Positions 52,218-61,506 of a DNA stretch of 64,000 nucleotides are shown here, one piece after another. Source of the DNA: Rhodococcus maanshanensis NBRC 100610 (lineage in GTDB: Bacteria > Actinomycetota > Actinomycetes > Mycobacteriales > Mycobacteriaceae); assembly GCF_001894865.1 (NCBI RefSeq), contig NZ_BCXA01000018.1:87543-151542 (forward strand), read 5' to 3'. The notes beneath the pieces were generated by a model. The model was not told the origin of the DNA. It saw only the letters and a program-made list of their open reading frames with translations, and did not search any database. Position numbers and translations under genes: made by a program. Each line of letters begins with the position of its first letter. The first letter of the stretch is position 1.

Positions 52218-52245
52218 TGACAGACCGTCAGCCAACGCTAGTCTA
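52218..52245 (+). promoter_or_regulatory. Probable promoter and TetR operator of the mymA-like operon
   Basis: TTGACA at 52218-52223 and TAGTCT at 52240-52245 are 16 bases apart, a plausible -35/-10 pair. The palindrome TGACAGACCGTCA (52219-52231, TGAC-N5-GTCA) overlaps the -35 box, so a bound TetR protein would block RNA polymerase. The monooxygenase start is about 130 bases downstream. Confidence 0.55.
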
Positions 52246-52372
52246 TGTCGCAGGTCACATCGAGTCGTACTTACCGCAGTCGTCACAGTCGTGTTTAGAC
52301 CGGCGCCGCACCCGCGCCGGCCAGGAAGGACGAGACCGCGGCCCATCGACTCCCCGGCAGAAAGAGATCGCC

Positions 52373-53740
52373 ATGCACTCCCCGAACTTGCCTCGCGTCT
52401 GCGTCATCGGCGCCGGTCCGTCAGGAATCACCACCGCCAAGCGCCTGAAGGACCACGGCATCCCGTACGACTGCTTCGAGGCCTCCGACGAGGTCGGCGG
52501 CAACTGGTACTACAAGAACCCCAATGGGATGTCGGCCTGCTACCAGAGCCTGCACATCGACACCTCCAAGTGGCGGCTGGCGTTCGAGGACTTCCCGGTT
52601 CCCGCCGAGTGGCCCGACTTCCCGCACCACTCGCAGCTGTTCCAGTACTTCAAGGACTACGTCGACCACTTCGGTCTGCGGGAGACGATCACGTTCAACA
52701 CCTCCGTCGAGCACGCGGAGCGCGACGGCGACGGGCTGTGGACCGCCACGCTGTCCAACGGCGAGGCGCGCACATACGACGCGCTGATCGTGTGCAACGG
52801 CCACCACTGGGACCCGAACACCCCGGACTACCCCGGCGAGTTCGACGGCACGCTCATCCACAGCCACGCATACAACGACCCGTTCGACCCGATCGACATG
52901 CGCGGCAAGAACGTCGTGGTGGTCGGGATGGGCAACTCCGGCCTCGACATCGCCTCCGAGCTCTCGCAGCGCTTCCTGGCCAAGACGCTGACCGTCTCCG
53001 CCCGTCGCGGGGTCTGGGTGCTACCGAAGTACCTCAAGGGCACGGCTGGCGACAAGATGTCGATGCCCGCCTGGATACCGCGCCCGATCTCCCTGGCGCT
53101 CAAGCGGCGCTTTCTGAACAAGAACCTCGGCTCCATGGAGGGCTACGGTCTGCCCAAGCCCGACCACCTGCCCTTCGAGGCGCACCCGTCCGCGAGCGGC
53201 GAGTTCCTCGGCAAGGCGGGCTCGGGAGACATCGCGTTCAAGCCGGCCATCGCCGCGCTGGAGGGCAAGCAGGTGCGCTTCACCGACGGCAGCACCCTTG
53301 ACGTCGACGTGATCGTCTGCGCCACCGGCTACCACATCAGCTTCCCGTTCTTCACCGATCCGAACCTGTTGCCCGACAGCGAGAACCGCTTCCCGCTGTT
53401 CAAGCGAATGATGAAGCCCGACATCGACAACCTGTTCTTCATGGGCCTCGCCCAGCCGATGCCGACCCTGGTCAACTTCGCCGAGCAGCAGAGCAAGCTC
53501 GTCGCCGCTTACCTCGCGGGCAAGTACCTGCCGCCTGCTCCAAGCGAGATGGGCGCCGTCCTCGCCGCCGACGAGGAGTACTACCTCAAGCCGTACTACA
53601 AGTCGCCCCGGCACACCATCCAGTGCGAGTTCGATCCCTACGTACGCAACCTGAAGAAGGAAATCGTCAACGGCGGCAAGCGCGCCCAGGCCGCGGGCAA
53701 CACGTTGCCCGTGCCTGCCCGCGCCATGCAGAACGCGTGA
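52373..53740 (+). CDS. Flavin-containing monooxygenase (MymA-like)
   Basis: This 455-residue class B flavin monooxygenase has the FAD motif GAGPSG near residues 12-17, EVGGNWYYKNPNG near 40-52, the FMO motif FDGTLIHSHAY near 158-168, the NADP motif GMGNSGLDIA near 185-194, and CATGYHISFPFF near 322. It would oxidise a ketone to an ester, or an N/S atom, with NADPH and O2. The ATG at 52373 has a moderate AAAGAG upstream. It is the first of six same-strand genes; the esterase gene follows 14 bases later. The order monooxygenase - esterase - alcohol dehydrogenase - acyl-CoA ligase matches both mycobacterial mymA and bacterial ketone pathways. Confidence 0.93.
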   Translation: MHSPNLPRVCVIGAGPSGITTAKRLKDHGIPYDCFEASDEVGGNWYYKNPNGMSACYQSLHIDTSKWRLAFEDFPVPAEWPDFPHHSQLFQYFKDYVDHFGLRETITFNTSVEHAERDGDGLWTATLSNGEARTYDALIVCNGHHWDPNTPDYPGEFDGTLIHSHAYNDPFDPIDMRGKNVVVVGMGNSGLDIASELSQRFLAKTLTVSARRGVWVLPKYLKGTAGDKMSMPAWIPRPISLALKRRFLNKNLGSMEGYGLPKPDHLPFEAHPSASGEFLGKAGSGDIAFKPAIAALEGKQVRFTDGSTLDVDVIVCATGYHISFPFFTDPNLLPDSENRFPLFKRMMKPDIDNLFFMGLAQPMPTLVNFAEQQSKLVAAYLAGKYLPPAPSEMGAVLAADEEYYLKPYYKSPRHTIQCEFDPYVRNLKKEIVNGGKRAQAAGNTLPVPARAMQNA

Positions 53741-53754
53741 GGGAGGAGATCGAC

Positions 53755-54918
53755 ATGGCACTGACACAGGGATTCTGCGCGGACGGCTTCGAGCCGGTCC
53801 GCGATGCACTCGAGCAGCAGCTCGCATCGGGCGAGGAACTCGGCGCATCCATCTGCGTGACCGTCGACGGTGCGCCCGTCGTCGACGTCTGGGGCGGCTA
53901 TGCCGACCAGGAGCGGACCACGCCATGGGCCGAGGACACCATCGTCAACGTCTTCTCCATCACCAAGACGATGACGGCACTCAGCGCGCTGCTCCTCGTC
54001 GATCGCGGCGAACTCGATGTGTACCAGAAGGTCTCGCACTACTGGCCCGAGTTCGCGGCGAACGGCAAGGCGGACATCGAGGTTCGGCATCTGCTCTCAC
54101 ACACCTCAGGGGTGTCCGGCTGGGAGCGGCCGATCGAACTCGAAGACATCTACGACACCGAGGCCGCCAGCGCCCGGCTGGCCACGCAGGCGCCCTGGTG
54201 GGAGCCGGGCACCGCGTCGGGCTACCAGGCACTGAACTACGGGCACCTCGTCGGCGAGGTGATCCGGCGAGTGGACGGCCGCAGCCTGGGCCGCTTCTTC
54301 GCCGAGGAGCTGGCGGGACCGCTGGGTGCCGACTTCCACATCGGTACCGGCCCCGAGCATTTCGGCCGGATCGCTCCGATGGTCCCCGCGCCGGACATCA
54401 ACTTCGACATGTCCACGCTCGATCAGGACAGCATCCTGGTCAAGACGGTGACCTGCCCGTGGCTCGACATGGCGAAGGTCAACACCGCCGACTGGCGGCA
54501 GGCGGAGCTCGGCGCCATGAACGGTCACGGCAACGCGCGCTCGGTCGCCCGCCTGCAGTCGCTGATCTCCTGCGGCGGCGAGGTGGACGGCACGCGCCTG
54601 CTCTCCCAGGCCACGATCGACCTGACCTTCGAGCAGCAGGCCGACGGCATCGACCTGGGCATCCTCACCCCGCTGCGGTTCGGCATCGGTTACGGTCTCC
54701 CCCACCCGGACACCGCCCCGCTGGTGCGCGACGGCCGGGTGTGCTGGTGGGCCGGGTTCGGCGGCTCGATGCTCGTCAACGACCTCGACAACCGGGTCAC
54801 CTTCGCCTACACGATGAACAAGATGGCGCCCGGACTGATCGGCTCCGATCGCAGCGACGCCTACCTGCACGCCACCAACGAGGCCGTTCGATCGGCACGA
54901 AGCGAGGTTTCCCTGTGA
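53755..54918 (+). CDS. Serine hydrolase, beta-lactamase/EstB family
   Basis: This 387-residue esterase has the class C beta-lactamase fold: nucleophile Ser68 in SITK (Lys71 as base) after VNVF, the ASGYQALNYGH segment near 157-167 with the motif Tyr, and the GFGGSML region near 334 in place of the KTG box. Such family VIII esterases hydrolyse short esters. It follows the monooxygenase with GGGAGGAG upstream and overlaps the next start with GTGA, so the operon is tightly coupled. Hydrolysis of an ester made by Baeyer-Villiger oxidation is the natural reading; in the mymA operon this position is taken by lipR. Confidence 0.9.
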   Translation: MALTQGFCADGFEPVRDALEQQLASGEELGASICVTVDGAPVVDVWGGYADQERTTPWAEDTIVNVFSITKTMTALSALLLVDRGELDVYQKVSHYWPEFAANGKADIEVRHLLSHTSGVSGWERPIELEDIYDTEAASARLATQAPWWEPGTASGYQALNYGHLVGEVIRRVDGRSLGRFFAEELAGPLGADFHIGTGPEHFGRIAPMVPAPDINFDMSTLDQDSILVKTVTCPWLDMAKVNTADWRQAELGAMNGHGNARSVARLQSLISCGGEVDGTRLLSQATIDLTFEQQADGIDLGILTPLRFGIGYGLPHPDTAPLVRDGRVCWWAGFGGSMLVNDLDNRVTFAYTMNKMAPGLIGSDRSDAYLHATNEAVRSARSEVSL

Positions 54919-55955
54919 GGGCACTACAGCTCACGGATCCGGGTGTCATCGAGATCCGGGACGTCCCCGTACCGGAGATCGGACCGTCCGACCTGTTGAT
55001 CCGCGTCGGCGCGGCAGGCATCTGCCACTCCGACCTGCACCTGCTGCATTTCCCGGTGAAGATGCGGGAGGAACCGCTCACCATCGGGCACGAGATCGCG
55101 GGCACCATCGAGGCCGTCGGCAGCGAGGTCGACGGGCGCCAGGTCGGCGAGCGCGGGATCGTCTACCTGTGCTGGTCGTGCGGCGTCTGCCGGGAGTGCA
55201 TCAGCGGCAACGAGAACGTCTGCCTGGCCGCGGGCCGGACCGCCATGCCGCCGTGCCCGGGGCTCGGCCCCGACGGCGGCATGGCCGAGTACGTCCGGAT
55301 CCCGGCCCGGTCGTTCGTCCCCATCGGCGACCTGGACTTCCTCCAGGCGGCTCCGATGGCCGACGCCGCACTGACCAGCTACCACGCCATCAGGGGCGCC
55401 AAGGAGCACCTCCGTCCCGGCTCGACCGCCGTGGTGATCGGCGTCGGCGGCCTCGGGCACGTCGCCGTGCAGATCCTGCGCGCGCTCAGCGCGACCCGGA
55501 TCGTCGCGGTTGACCTCGGCCAGGACCAGCTGGACCTGGCCAAGCGCTGCGGCGCCGACGTCACCCTCGAATCCGGTCCCGACACCGCCCGCCAGATCCT
55601 CGAGCTGACCGGCGGGCGCGGCGCGGAAGCGGTCTTCGACTTCGTCGGCGTCGACCCGACCGCCCAGATGGCGGTCGAGTCCGTGGCACCCAACGGCGCG
55701 TACCGGATGGTCGGGCTCGGCGGCGGCGTCCCCGGCGTGACGGCCGACCCGGCGGGTGGACCCGGCTGGCCGTGGGGCGCCTCGGTCCGGAAGTCCTACG
55801 GCGGCACCAGAAGTGACCTCGTCGACTCCATCGCGCTCGCCCAGTCCGGCCGACTCACCGTCGAGGTCGACCGATTCGACCTCGCCGACGCCCGAGCGGC
55901 GTTCGACCGCCTCGAGGCCGGCAAGATCCGCGGACGAGCGGTGCTGGTTCCGTGA
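54915..55955 (+). CDS. Zinc-dependent alcohol dehydrogenase
   Basis: This 346-residue medium-chain dehydrogenase has the catalytic zinc ligands in GICHSDLH (Cys36 region) and GHEIAG near 60-65. The structural zinc Cys cluster is in [18 protein letters not shown] near 88-105, and the NAD motif [11 protein letters not shown] near 176-186. It oxidises alcohols to aldehydes or the reverse. The GTG start overlaps the esterase stop codon. In the operon it would oxidise the alcohol freed by the esterase, as adhD is thought to do in the mymA operon. Substrate range unknown. Confidence 0.93.
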   Translation: MRALQLTDPGVIEIRDVPVPEIGPSDLLIRVGAAGICHSDLHLLHFPVKMREEPLTIGHEIAGTIEAVGSEVDGRQVGERGIVYLCWSCGVCRECISGNENVCLAAGRTAMPPCPGLGPDGGMAEYVRIPARSFVPIGDLDFLQAAPMADAALTSYHAIRGAKEHLRPGSTAVVIGVGGLGHVAVQILRALSATRIVAVDLGQDQLDLAKRCGADVTLESGPDTARQILELTGGRGAEAVFDFVGVDPTAQMAVESVAPNGAYRMVGLGGGVPGVTADPAGGPGWPWGASVRKSYGGTRSDLVDSIALAQSGRLTVEVDRFDLADARAAFDRLEAGKIRGRAVLVP

Positions 55956-55986
55956 CCGGGTACGACACGATCCGAAAGGAAATGCA

Positions 55987-57648
55987 GTGACGAAGTCTGT
56001 TGACCCCCAGGCCTACATCGCCTCCGTGATGGCCGGACTGACGGGCCCGGGCGGCCGCTTCGAGCTCGGCGTCGAGAGCGTGCTCGGGGCCGAGATCCCG
56101 GTCATGAAGAACCGTGACCGGGCGCTCGGCGACGTCCTGAGGGCCTCGCTCTCCTATGGCGACCGGGACTACCTGGTCACCGAGGATCGCCGGATGAGCT
56201 ACGCGGAACACGGGGCCGCCGCCGCCGCGTTCGCGACCGCGCTGCGCGAGCGGTACGGCGTCGGCAAGGGCGACCGAATCGGCATCCTGGCCGCCAACAC
56301 CCCCGAATGGCTCGTCGCCTTCTGGGCGGCGCAGTCGCTCGGCGCGATCGCGGTCGGCTTCAATGCCTGGTGGGCGCCGCGTGAGGTCGAGTACGGCATC
56401 GACCACACCAAGCCAACGGTCGTCGTGGCCGACGCCAGGCGCGCCGCGCTGCTCGGCGAGCTCGGTGCCGACGTCCCCGTGCTGACCATGGAGGAGGACG
56501 TCCCGCGTCTGGTCGCCGAGTTCGCCGGCTCCGCGCTGCCGAACACCGATGTGGACGAGGACGACCCGGCGCTGCTCCTCTACACCAGCGGGACCAGCGG
56601 CCGTCCCAAGGGCGCCGTGCACTCGCACCGAAACGTGCTGGCGACCATCGACTACCACCGGTTCAGCGATGCGCTCGCCGCCGCGTTCACCGGCGGCGAC
56701 CCCAACTCGGACGCCCCGAGCGACCGGCGGTACCTGCTCACCTCGCCGCTGTTCCACATCGCCAGCCTGCACAACCTGGCCGTCCCCCGGCTGGCCACGG
56801 GCGGCGCGGTGGTGATCTACCAGGGCTCGTTCGACGTGGACCGCATGCTCCGGCTGGTCGAACGCGAGCGCGTGACCAACTGGGCCGCCGTCCCCACCAT
56901 GGCGAATCGTCTACTCGAGCACGAGGATCTGTCGCGATACGACCTCTCCTCGGTCACGGCGTTCGCGCTGTCGGCGGCGCCGTCGTCCGCGGCGTTCCAG
57001 GACCGCCTGCGTGAGAAGGTGCCGTTCGCGCGCAACTCCCTCGTCGACAGCTACGGCCAGACCGAGAGTGCCACCGCGATCTCCGTCGCCACGCCCCTCG
57101 ATCTCGCGCAGTTCCCCGGAACCCTCGGCCGGCCCATCATCGGGGTCGCCGTTGAGGTCCGGGACCCGTTCGGGGAGAAGGTCCCCGACGGGGTGGAGGG
57201 CGAGATCTGCGCGCGCAGCCCCTACGTGATGCTCGGCTACTGGGACAACCCAGAGGCCACCGCCGCGGCGATCACCGAGGACCGCTGGCTGCGCACCGGC
57301 GACTTCGGTGTGATCGAGAACGGCATGGTCCGGCTCACCGGGCGCCGGTCGGACCTGATCCTGCGAGGCGGCGAGAACGTGTACCCGATGGAGATCGAGC
57401 AGTGCCTGGACGAGCACCCCGAGATCCTCGAGTGCGCGGTGATCGGCGTAGACCACCCCGACCTCGGCCAGGAGGTGGCCGCGGTCGTCGTCGCGCGGTC
57501 GGAGGGCGCCGTCACGGAAGAGGAGCTGCGGGCCTTCGCAGGCGAGCGCCTAGCCTATTTCAAGGTCCCGGCTCGGTGGCGGATCACCACGACGCCGTTG
57601 CCGCGCAACGCGACCGGCAAGACGATGCGCACCCAGGTGGTCGTCTGA
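55987..57648 (+). CDS. Acyl-CoA synthetase / AMP-dependent ligase
   Basis: This 553-residue ligase has the AMP-binding P-loop [19 protein letters not shown] near residues 196-214, the YGQTES motif near 357, [19 protein letters not shown] near 438-456 and the hinge plus catalytic Lys in NATGKTMR at the end. It activates a carboxylic acid to its CoA thioester through an acyl-AMP. The GTG at 55987 has AAAGGAAA upstream. In the mymA operon fadD13 fills this role for long-chain acids; the motif form here does not fix chain length. The downstream amidohydrolase gene follows by 46 bases. Confidence 0.93.
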   Translation: MTKSVDPQAYIASVMAGLTGPGGRFELGVESVLGAEIPVMKNRDRALGDVLRASLSYGDRDYLVTEDRRMSYAEHGAAAAAFATALRERYGVGKGDRIGILAANTPEWLVAFWAAQSLGAIAVGFNAWWAPREVEYGIDHTKPTVVVADARRAALLGELGADVPVLTMEEDVPRLVAEFAGSALPNTDVDEDDPALLLYTSGTSGRPKGAVHSHRNVLATIDYHRFSDALAAAFTGGDPNSDAPSDRRYLLTSPLFHIASLHNLAVPRLATGGAVVIYQGSFDVDRMLRLVERERVTNWAAVPTMANRLLEHEDLSRYDLSSVTAFALSAAPSSAAFQDRLREKVPFARNSLVDSYGQTESATAISVATPLDLAQFPGTLGRPIIGVAVEVRDPFGEKVPDGVEGEICARSPYVMLGYWDNPEATAAAITEDRWLRTGDFGVIENGMVRLTGRRSDLILRGGENVYPMEIEQCLDEHPEILECAVIGVDHPDLGQEVAAVVVARSEGAVTEEELRAFAGERLAYFKVPARWRITTTPLPRNATGKTMRTQVVV

Positions 57649-57694
57649 TGGCCTCCCGGTCGGCAACAGATGTTCGAGATTGGAGTGATCTGCG

Positions 57695-59443
57695 ATGAGC
57701 TACGACGTGATCATCAAGAACGGCCGGTGGTTCGACGGCACCGGCGCACGGTCCGAGACCAGGAACCTCGGCATCCGTGACGGGCGGGTGGCCGCCGTGT
57801 CGGTCGATGCGCTCGACGAGTCGGACTGCCCGCAGGTGGTCGACGCCGCCGGGAAGTGGGTCATCCCGGGCATGGTCGACATCCACACCCACTACGACGT
57901 CGAGGTCATCCTGAGTCCGGGGCTCAAGGAGTCGGTGCGGCACGGCGTCACCTCGATCTTCCTGGGGTCGTGCTCCCTGTCGGCGGTCCATGCCGGCCCC
58001 TCCGACGCGGGCGATCTGTTCGGCCGGGTCGAGGCCATTCCGCGCAAGTTCGTGGTCGACACGCTCACCGAGTCCCAGACGTGGACCTCGGCACACGAGT
58101 ACGTCGAGGCGATCGAGGCGCTGCCACTGGGCCCGAACGTGGCCTCCTTCATCGGCCATTCGGACATCCGGGCCGCGCAGATGGGCCTGGACCGGGCGAC
58201 CCGCAAGGACGTCAAGCCCACCCCGGCCGAACTCGACGCGATGGCGGCCAAGCTCGAGGAGGCGCTCGACGCGGGCTTCATCGGCATGTCCTCGCAGGAG
58301 CTGCTGTTCGACAAGCTCGACGGCGAGGTCTGCCGGTCCCGGACCCTGCCCTCGACGTACTCGACACGGCAGGAACGTCGCAGGCTCAGTGGGATCCTGC
58401 GACGCCGGGGCCGGGCATTGCAGGCAGGCCCGGACGTCGGCCGCCCGCAGTCCATGGTCGCGTTGGCGCTGAGCAGCGTCGGGCTCTTCCGCCGTCCGTT
58501 GAAGGTGAGCCTGCTCTCGGCCGCCGACGTCAAGGCGATACCGGCTGTGGCGCAGGTGTTCCCGGCGATGGCGCGGGCCGTCAACGGGATGCGCGGCGAC
58601 TTCCGGTGGCAGCACCTGCCCGTGCCGTTCGAGGTGTACTCGGACGGCATCGACCTGCCGGTCTTCGAGGAGTTCGGATCCGGTGCCGCGGCACTGGACC
58701 TGTCCAACCAGCTCGAGGCGCGGAGCGCGCTGCTGGCCGACGAGTCCTACCGCCGCCGGTTCCGCAAGGACTACGACAAGAAGTACGGGCCGCGGGTCTG
58801 GCACCGCGACTTCTTCGACGCCGAGATCGTCGAGTGCCCAGATGCATCCGTGATCGGCAAGACCTTCGGACAGGTCGGGGTCGACCGGGGCGGGGTGCAC
58901 CCCGTGGACGCCTTCCTCGACCTGGTGGTCGAGTACGGCACCAAGGTTCGGTGGCGCACCACGATCTCGAACCACCGGCCCGAGGTGCTCAACAAGTTCG
59001 CCGCCGATCCCGGTATCCAGCTGGGCTTCTCGGACGCGGGTGCGCACCTGCGCAACATGGCCTTCTACAACTTCGGGCTCCGCCTGCTGCGTCGCGTGCA
59101 GGACGCCGAGCGATCGGGGAGTCCGTTCATGTCGGTGGAGCAGGCCGTGCACCGGCTCACCGGCGAGCTCGCCGACTGGTACGACCTCGATGCCGGACAC
59201 CTGCGCGAGGGTGACCGGGCCGACGTGGTGGTGATCGACCCGGCGCATCTCGACTCGACTCTCGACGCCTACGCCGAATGCCCGGTCCCCGAGTACGACG
59301 GCCTCTCCAGGATGGTGAACCGGAACGACGACGCGGTGTCCGCGGTGTTCGTCGGCGGCGAATGCGTCGTCCGGGACGGGGAACCGACGCCCGTGCTCGG
59401 GACCCGTCGCACCGGGCGGTTCCTGCGAGCTGGTCAGAAGTGA
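57695..59443 (+). CDS. N-acyl-D-amino-acid deacylase-type amidohydrolase
   Basis: This 582-residue amidohydrolase has the metal motif DIHTHYDVE near residues 66-74, GHSD near 151-154, the catalytic-site SSQELLFDK region near 201-209, and SDAGAHLRN near 445-453, which supplies the late Asp. The style matches D-aminoacylase/N-acyl-D-glutamate deacylase enzymes (amidohydrolase 3). It would hydrolyse an amide or cyclic amide. I do not recall such a gene in the mymA operon, so this is an addition that may let the pathway handle N-acyl or lactam-like substrates. Start at ATG 57695 with GGAG upstream. Confidence 0.85.
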   Translation: MSYDVIIKNGRWFDGTGARSETRNLGIRDGRVAAVSVDALDESDCPQVVDAAGKWVIPGMVDIHTHYDVEVILSPGLKESVRHGVTSIFLGSCSLSAVHAGPSDAGDLFGRVEAIPRKFVVDTLTESQTWTSAHEYVEAIEALPLGPNVASFIGHSDIRAAQMGLDRATRKDVKPTPAELDAMAAKLEEALDAGFIGMSSQELLFDKLDGEVCRSRTLPSTYSTRQERRRLSGILRRRGRALQAGPDVGRPQSMVALALSSVGLFRRPLKVSLLSAADVKAIPAVAQVFPAMARAVNGMRGDFRWQHLPVPFEVYSDGIDLPVFEEFGSGAAALDLSNQLEARSALLADESYRRRFRKDYDKKYGPRVWHRDFFDAEIVECPDASVIGKTFGQVGVDRGGVHPVDAFLDLVVEYGTKVRWRTTISNHRPEVLNKFAADPGIQLGFSDAGAHLRNMAFYNFGLRLLRRVQDAERSGSPFMSVEQAVHRLTGELADWYDLDAGHLREGDRADVVVIDPAHLDSTLDAYAECPVPEYDGLSRMVNRNDDAVSAVFVGGECVVRDGEPTPVLGTRRTGRFLRAGQK

Positions 59444-59473
59444 CCCACCCATCGATGAACGGAAGAAACACGG

Positions 59474-60247
59474 ATGAGTGAGAACAGATTTGCGGGCAAG
59501 ACGGCGGCGGTGACCGGCGCCGCGTCCGGCATCGGCGAGGCCATCGCGATCCGCCTGATGGCCGAGGGCGCGAACGTCGTCGGGATCGACCTGGCCGGGG
59601 ATGCGCTCGGCGCCATGGCCACCGAGTTCGGCAAGGCGTTTCTGCCCGTCACCGCCGACGTGACCAAGGAGGGCGAGATCGCGGCGGCCCTCGACGCCGC
59701 CGTCACGCAGTTCGGGGCACTGGATCTGGCCTTCAACGTGGCGGGCGCGTCCCGCGTCGGTGCGATCGTCGATCTCGACGAAGCCGACTGGGACTTCACC
59801 ATCGACCTCGTGCAGAAGGGTGTCTTCCTCTGCACCAAGCACGAGGCCCGACGAATGGGCGCAGGCGGGGCCATCGTCAACGTCTCCTCGCTGAACGCCC
59901 GCATGCCGATGCCAGGGGGCAGCCCGTACGCGACCGGCAAGGCAGGCGTCGAGATGTTCAGCAAGAACGCCGCTCTCGAGCTGGCGTCGTCTGGCATCCG
60001 GGTCAATTCCGTGCTGCCGGGACTCGTCGACACCCCGCTGGTCGCCCCGGTGCTGGCCTACGAGCCAGCGCAGGCGATGTTCCTCGAACGCATCCCGATG
60101 GCTCGAGCCGCGACACCCGACGAGGTCGCCGGGCCGTGCCTCTACCTGGCCAGCGACGACGCGAGCTACGTCACCGGCGCGAGCCTGGTCGTCGACGGCG
60201 GCTGGGACCTGTCCAACTTCCCGAACTTCAGCAAGCTCGCGGGGTGA
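59474..60247 (+). CDS. Short-chain dehydrogenase/reductase
   Basis: This 257-residue SDR has TGAASGIGEAIA near residues 15-26, NVAGAS near 88-93, NVSSLNAR near 138-145 with the catalytic Ser, and the Tyr/Lys pair in YATGK near 157-161. The C-terminal SYVTGASLVVDGGW is typical of FabG-like proteins. It probably oxidises or reduces a hydroxyl/keto group within the operon's pathway; sadH is the SDR of the mymA operon. It is the last gene of the TetR-controlled run and is followed at once by a branched hairpin. Confidence 0.93.
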   Translation: MSENRFAGKTAAVTGAASGIGEAIAIRLMAEGANVVGIDLAGDALGAMATEFGKAFLPVTADVTKEGEIAAALDAAVTQFGALDLAFNVAGASRVGAIVDLDEADWDFTIDLVQKGVFLCTKHEARRMGAGGAIVNVSSLNARMPMPGGSPYATGKAGVEMFSKNAALELASSGIRVNSVLPGLVDTPLVAPVLAYEPAQAMFLERIPMARAATPDEVAGPCLYLASDDASYVTGASLVVDGGWDLSNFPNFSKLAG

Positions 60248-60249
60248 TG

Positions 60250-60317
60250 CTCGGCCGCCGAGCGGCATGGGTGGTCCGGCTTCGGACACTCAGCAGTAGA
60301 CCCGCTCGGCGGCCGAG
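60250..60317 (+). terminator. Branched hairpin at the end of the mymA-like operon
   Basis: Arms CTCGGCCGCCGAGCGG (60250-60265) and CCGCTCGGCGGCCGAG (60302-60317) form a 16-bp perfect stem. The 36-base loop contains a further GTCCG-N4-CGGAC hairpin. The left arm begins three bases after the SDR stop codon. Confidence 0.75.
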
Positions 60318-60481
60318 GTGCCGCGTGCAGACGCACGGCTCCCTGTCCACGAGGCACCGGGGCCACCCGCGCGGAACTCGGTTTCGTGAAGTTCTTTGTG
60401 ACAGATCCGATACGCGAATCCGATAGTGACCTTCGGCGCATGTGGGATTTTTAGACCAAACCGGTCAGTTTGCCAGGTTCG

Positions 60482-60880
60482 ATGCGGAACATGCACAAGA
60501 AGTTGTTATTGGTGGCCGCTTCCATCGGAGCTGCCCTTCTCACGGGCTGTTCATCGGCGGAACCGGCCTCTATTGCTGCTGCCGCTGTCAATTCACCGAC
60601 AGCGATCCAGTCGAATAACCCGCCAACAACCGGCACGACCCCCGCCGCCGGTCAAGGGCCCGCAGCCGGGTCGCTTGAGCACTCAGCGTACGGCGACGCC
60701 TGCGCAGCGACACACGAATACGTGGGTTGGAAAGTAGCGAATGGCGTGTCTCCGGATTCGATCACAGCAGACGAGTTCATGCAGTGGCCCGCACACGGAT
60801 CCGAATGGGATTCGGCCAGCTCGGCCGATCGAGCTGCATTCCGGCGCGGCATCGAGGATGCGATCAACGGGAGCTGCTGA
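60482..60880 (+). CDS. Putative lipoprotein of unknown function
   Basis: This 132-residue protein has a lipoprotein signal with the lipobox LLTGC near residues 17-21, then a low-complexity Ala/Pro/Thr linker to about residue 60. A small C-terminal domain follows with Cys residues in GDACAAT and at the C-terminal NGSC, perhaps a disulfide. The ATG at 60482 is chosen; an ATG three codons later is also possible. It converges with the GrpB-family gene and the two overlap by 17 bases at their 3' ends. No family recognised. Confidence 0.75.
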   Translation: MRNMHKKLLLVAASIGAALLTGCSSAEPASIAAAAVNSPTAIQSNNPPTTGTTPAAGQGPAAGSLEHSAYGDACAATHEYVGWKVANGVSPDSITADEFMQWPAHGSEWDSASSADRAAFRRGIEDAINGSC

Positions 60881-61433
60881 CCCGACCCTGCATCCCGTTC
60901 GCATTCAGACGAAGAATCGTCATCTTCTCGTCCTTTGAGAGTTCGGAGCGATCGAGGACCGTCTGCAGGATCTCGGACTTACCGGCAACGTAGCGCTCAC
61001 TGGTCATGCCAAGTTCGCTGGCGAGTTCCAGCTTGACCGCGCCGTATGCGTCGCGAAGGTCGGGATGCGAACGCAACACCGACCGGACGGCAAGATGATT
61101 GCGCAGGTGCAGCGTCCCTTCGACGCAGACGTACACGTTCCGGGCCAGCCCACCCTCGGGTGCTCGAAAGGCCTCACGGTCCGGGACCCCGAGATCGCCG
61201 CGGTGCACATACCCTGCTTCGGACAGGGCGCGAATTGCGGACGCCATGTGTTCACGCTGGACGATGACGTCGATATCCAGGATCGGTTTGGCCGCAAGCC
61301 CTGGGACAGACGTTGACCCGACATGCTCGATGGCGAAGGCAGGCACCAGCGACAACGCATTGCGCAGATCTTCCGAAACGACTTCGTACTGTGAGGGCCA
61401 TCCCTCGGAGTACGGAACAACGGTTACCGGCAC
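60864..61433 (-). CDS. GrpB family protein (nucleotidyltransferase-like)
   Basis: This 189-residue protein is of the GrpB/UPF0157 family, related to minimal nucleotidyltransferases. It has VVPYSEGWPSQYE at the start, the conserved IEHVGSTSVPGLAAKPILDI near residues 35-54 with the paired Asp (DIDVIV), and HLRNHLAVRSVLRSHPDLR near 108-126. Function is not established for the family; some members act on coenzyme A or toxin-like targets. The start is a GTG at 61433 with GAGG upstream. Its 3' end overlaps the lipoprotein gene tail to tail. Confidence 0.88.
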   Translation of the reverse strand: MPVTVVPYSEGWPSQYEVVSEDLRNALSLVPAFAIEHVGSTSVPGLAAKPILDIDVIVQREHMASAIRALSEAGYVHRGDLGVPDREAFRAPEGGLARNVYVCVEGTLHLRNHLAVRSVLRSHPDLRDAYGAVKLELASELGMTSERYVAGKSEILQTVLDRSELSKDEKMTILRLNANGMQGRVSSSR

Positions 61434-61506
61434 GGCCTCACGCTATCGCCACCAAACCCTGGGTACGGTGCGGCAAGTCACGCCGGGTTCACAGTCCGCC
61501 GGGTAC

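Noticed and set aside
57584..60289. A 901-residue minus-strand frame
   Set aside because: It lies opposite three well-supported plus-strand genes and has no family motif or ribosome binding site.
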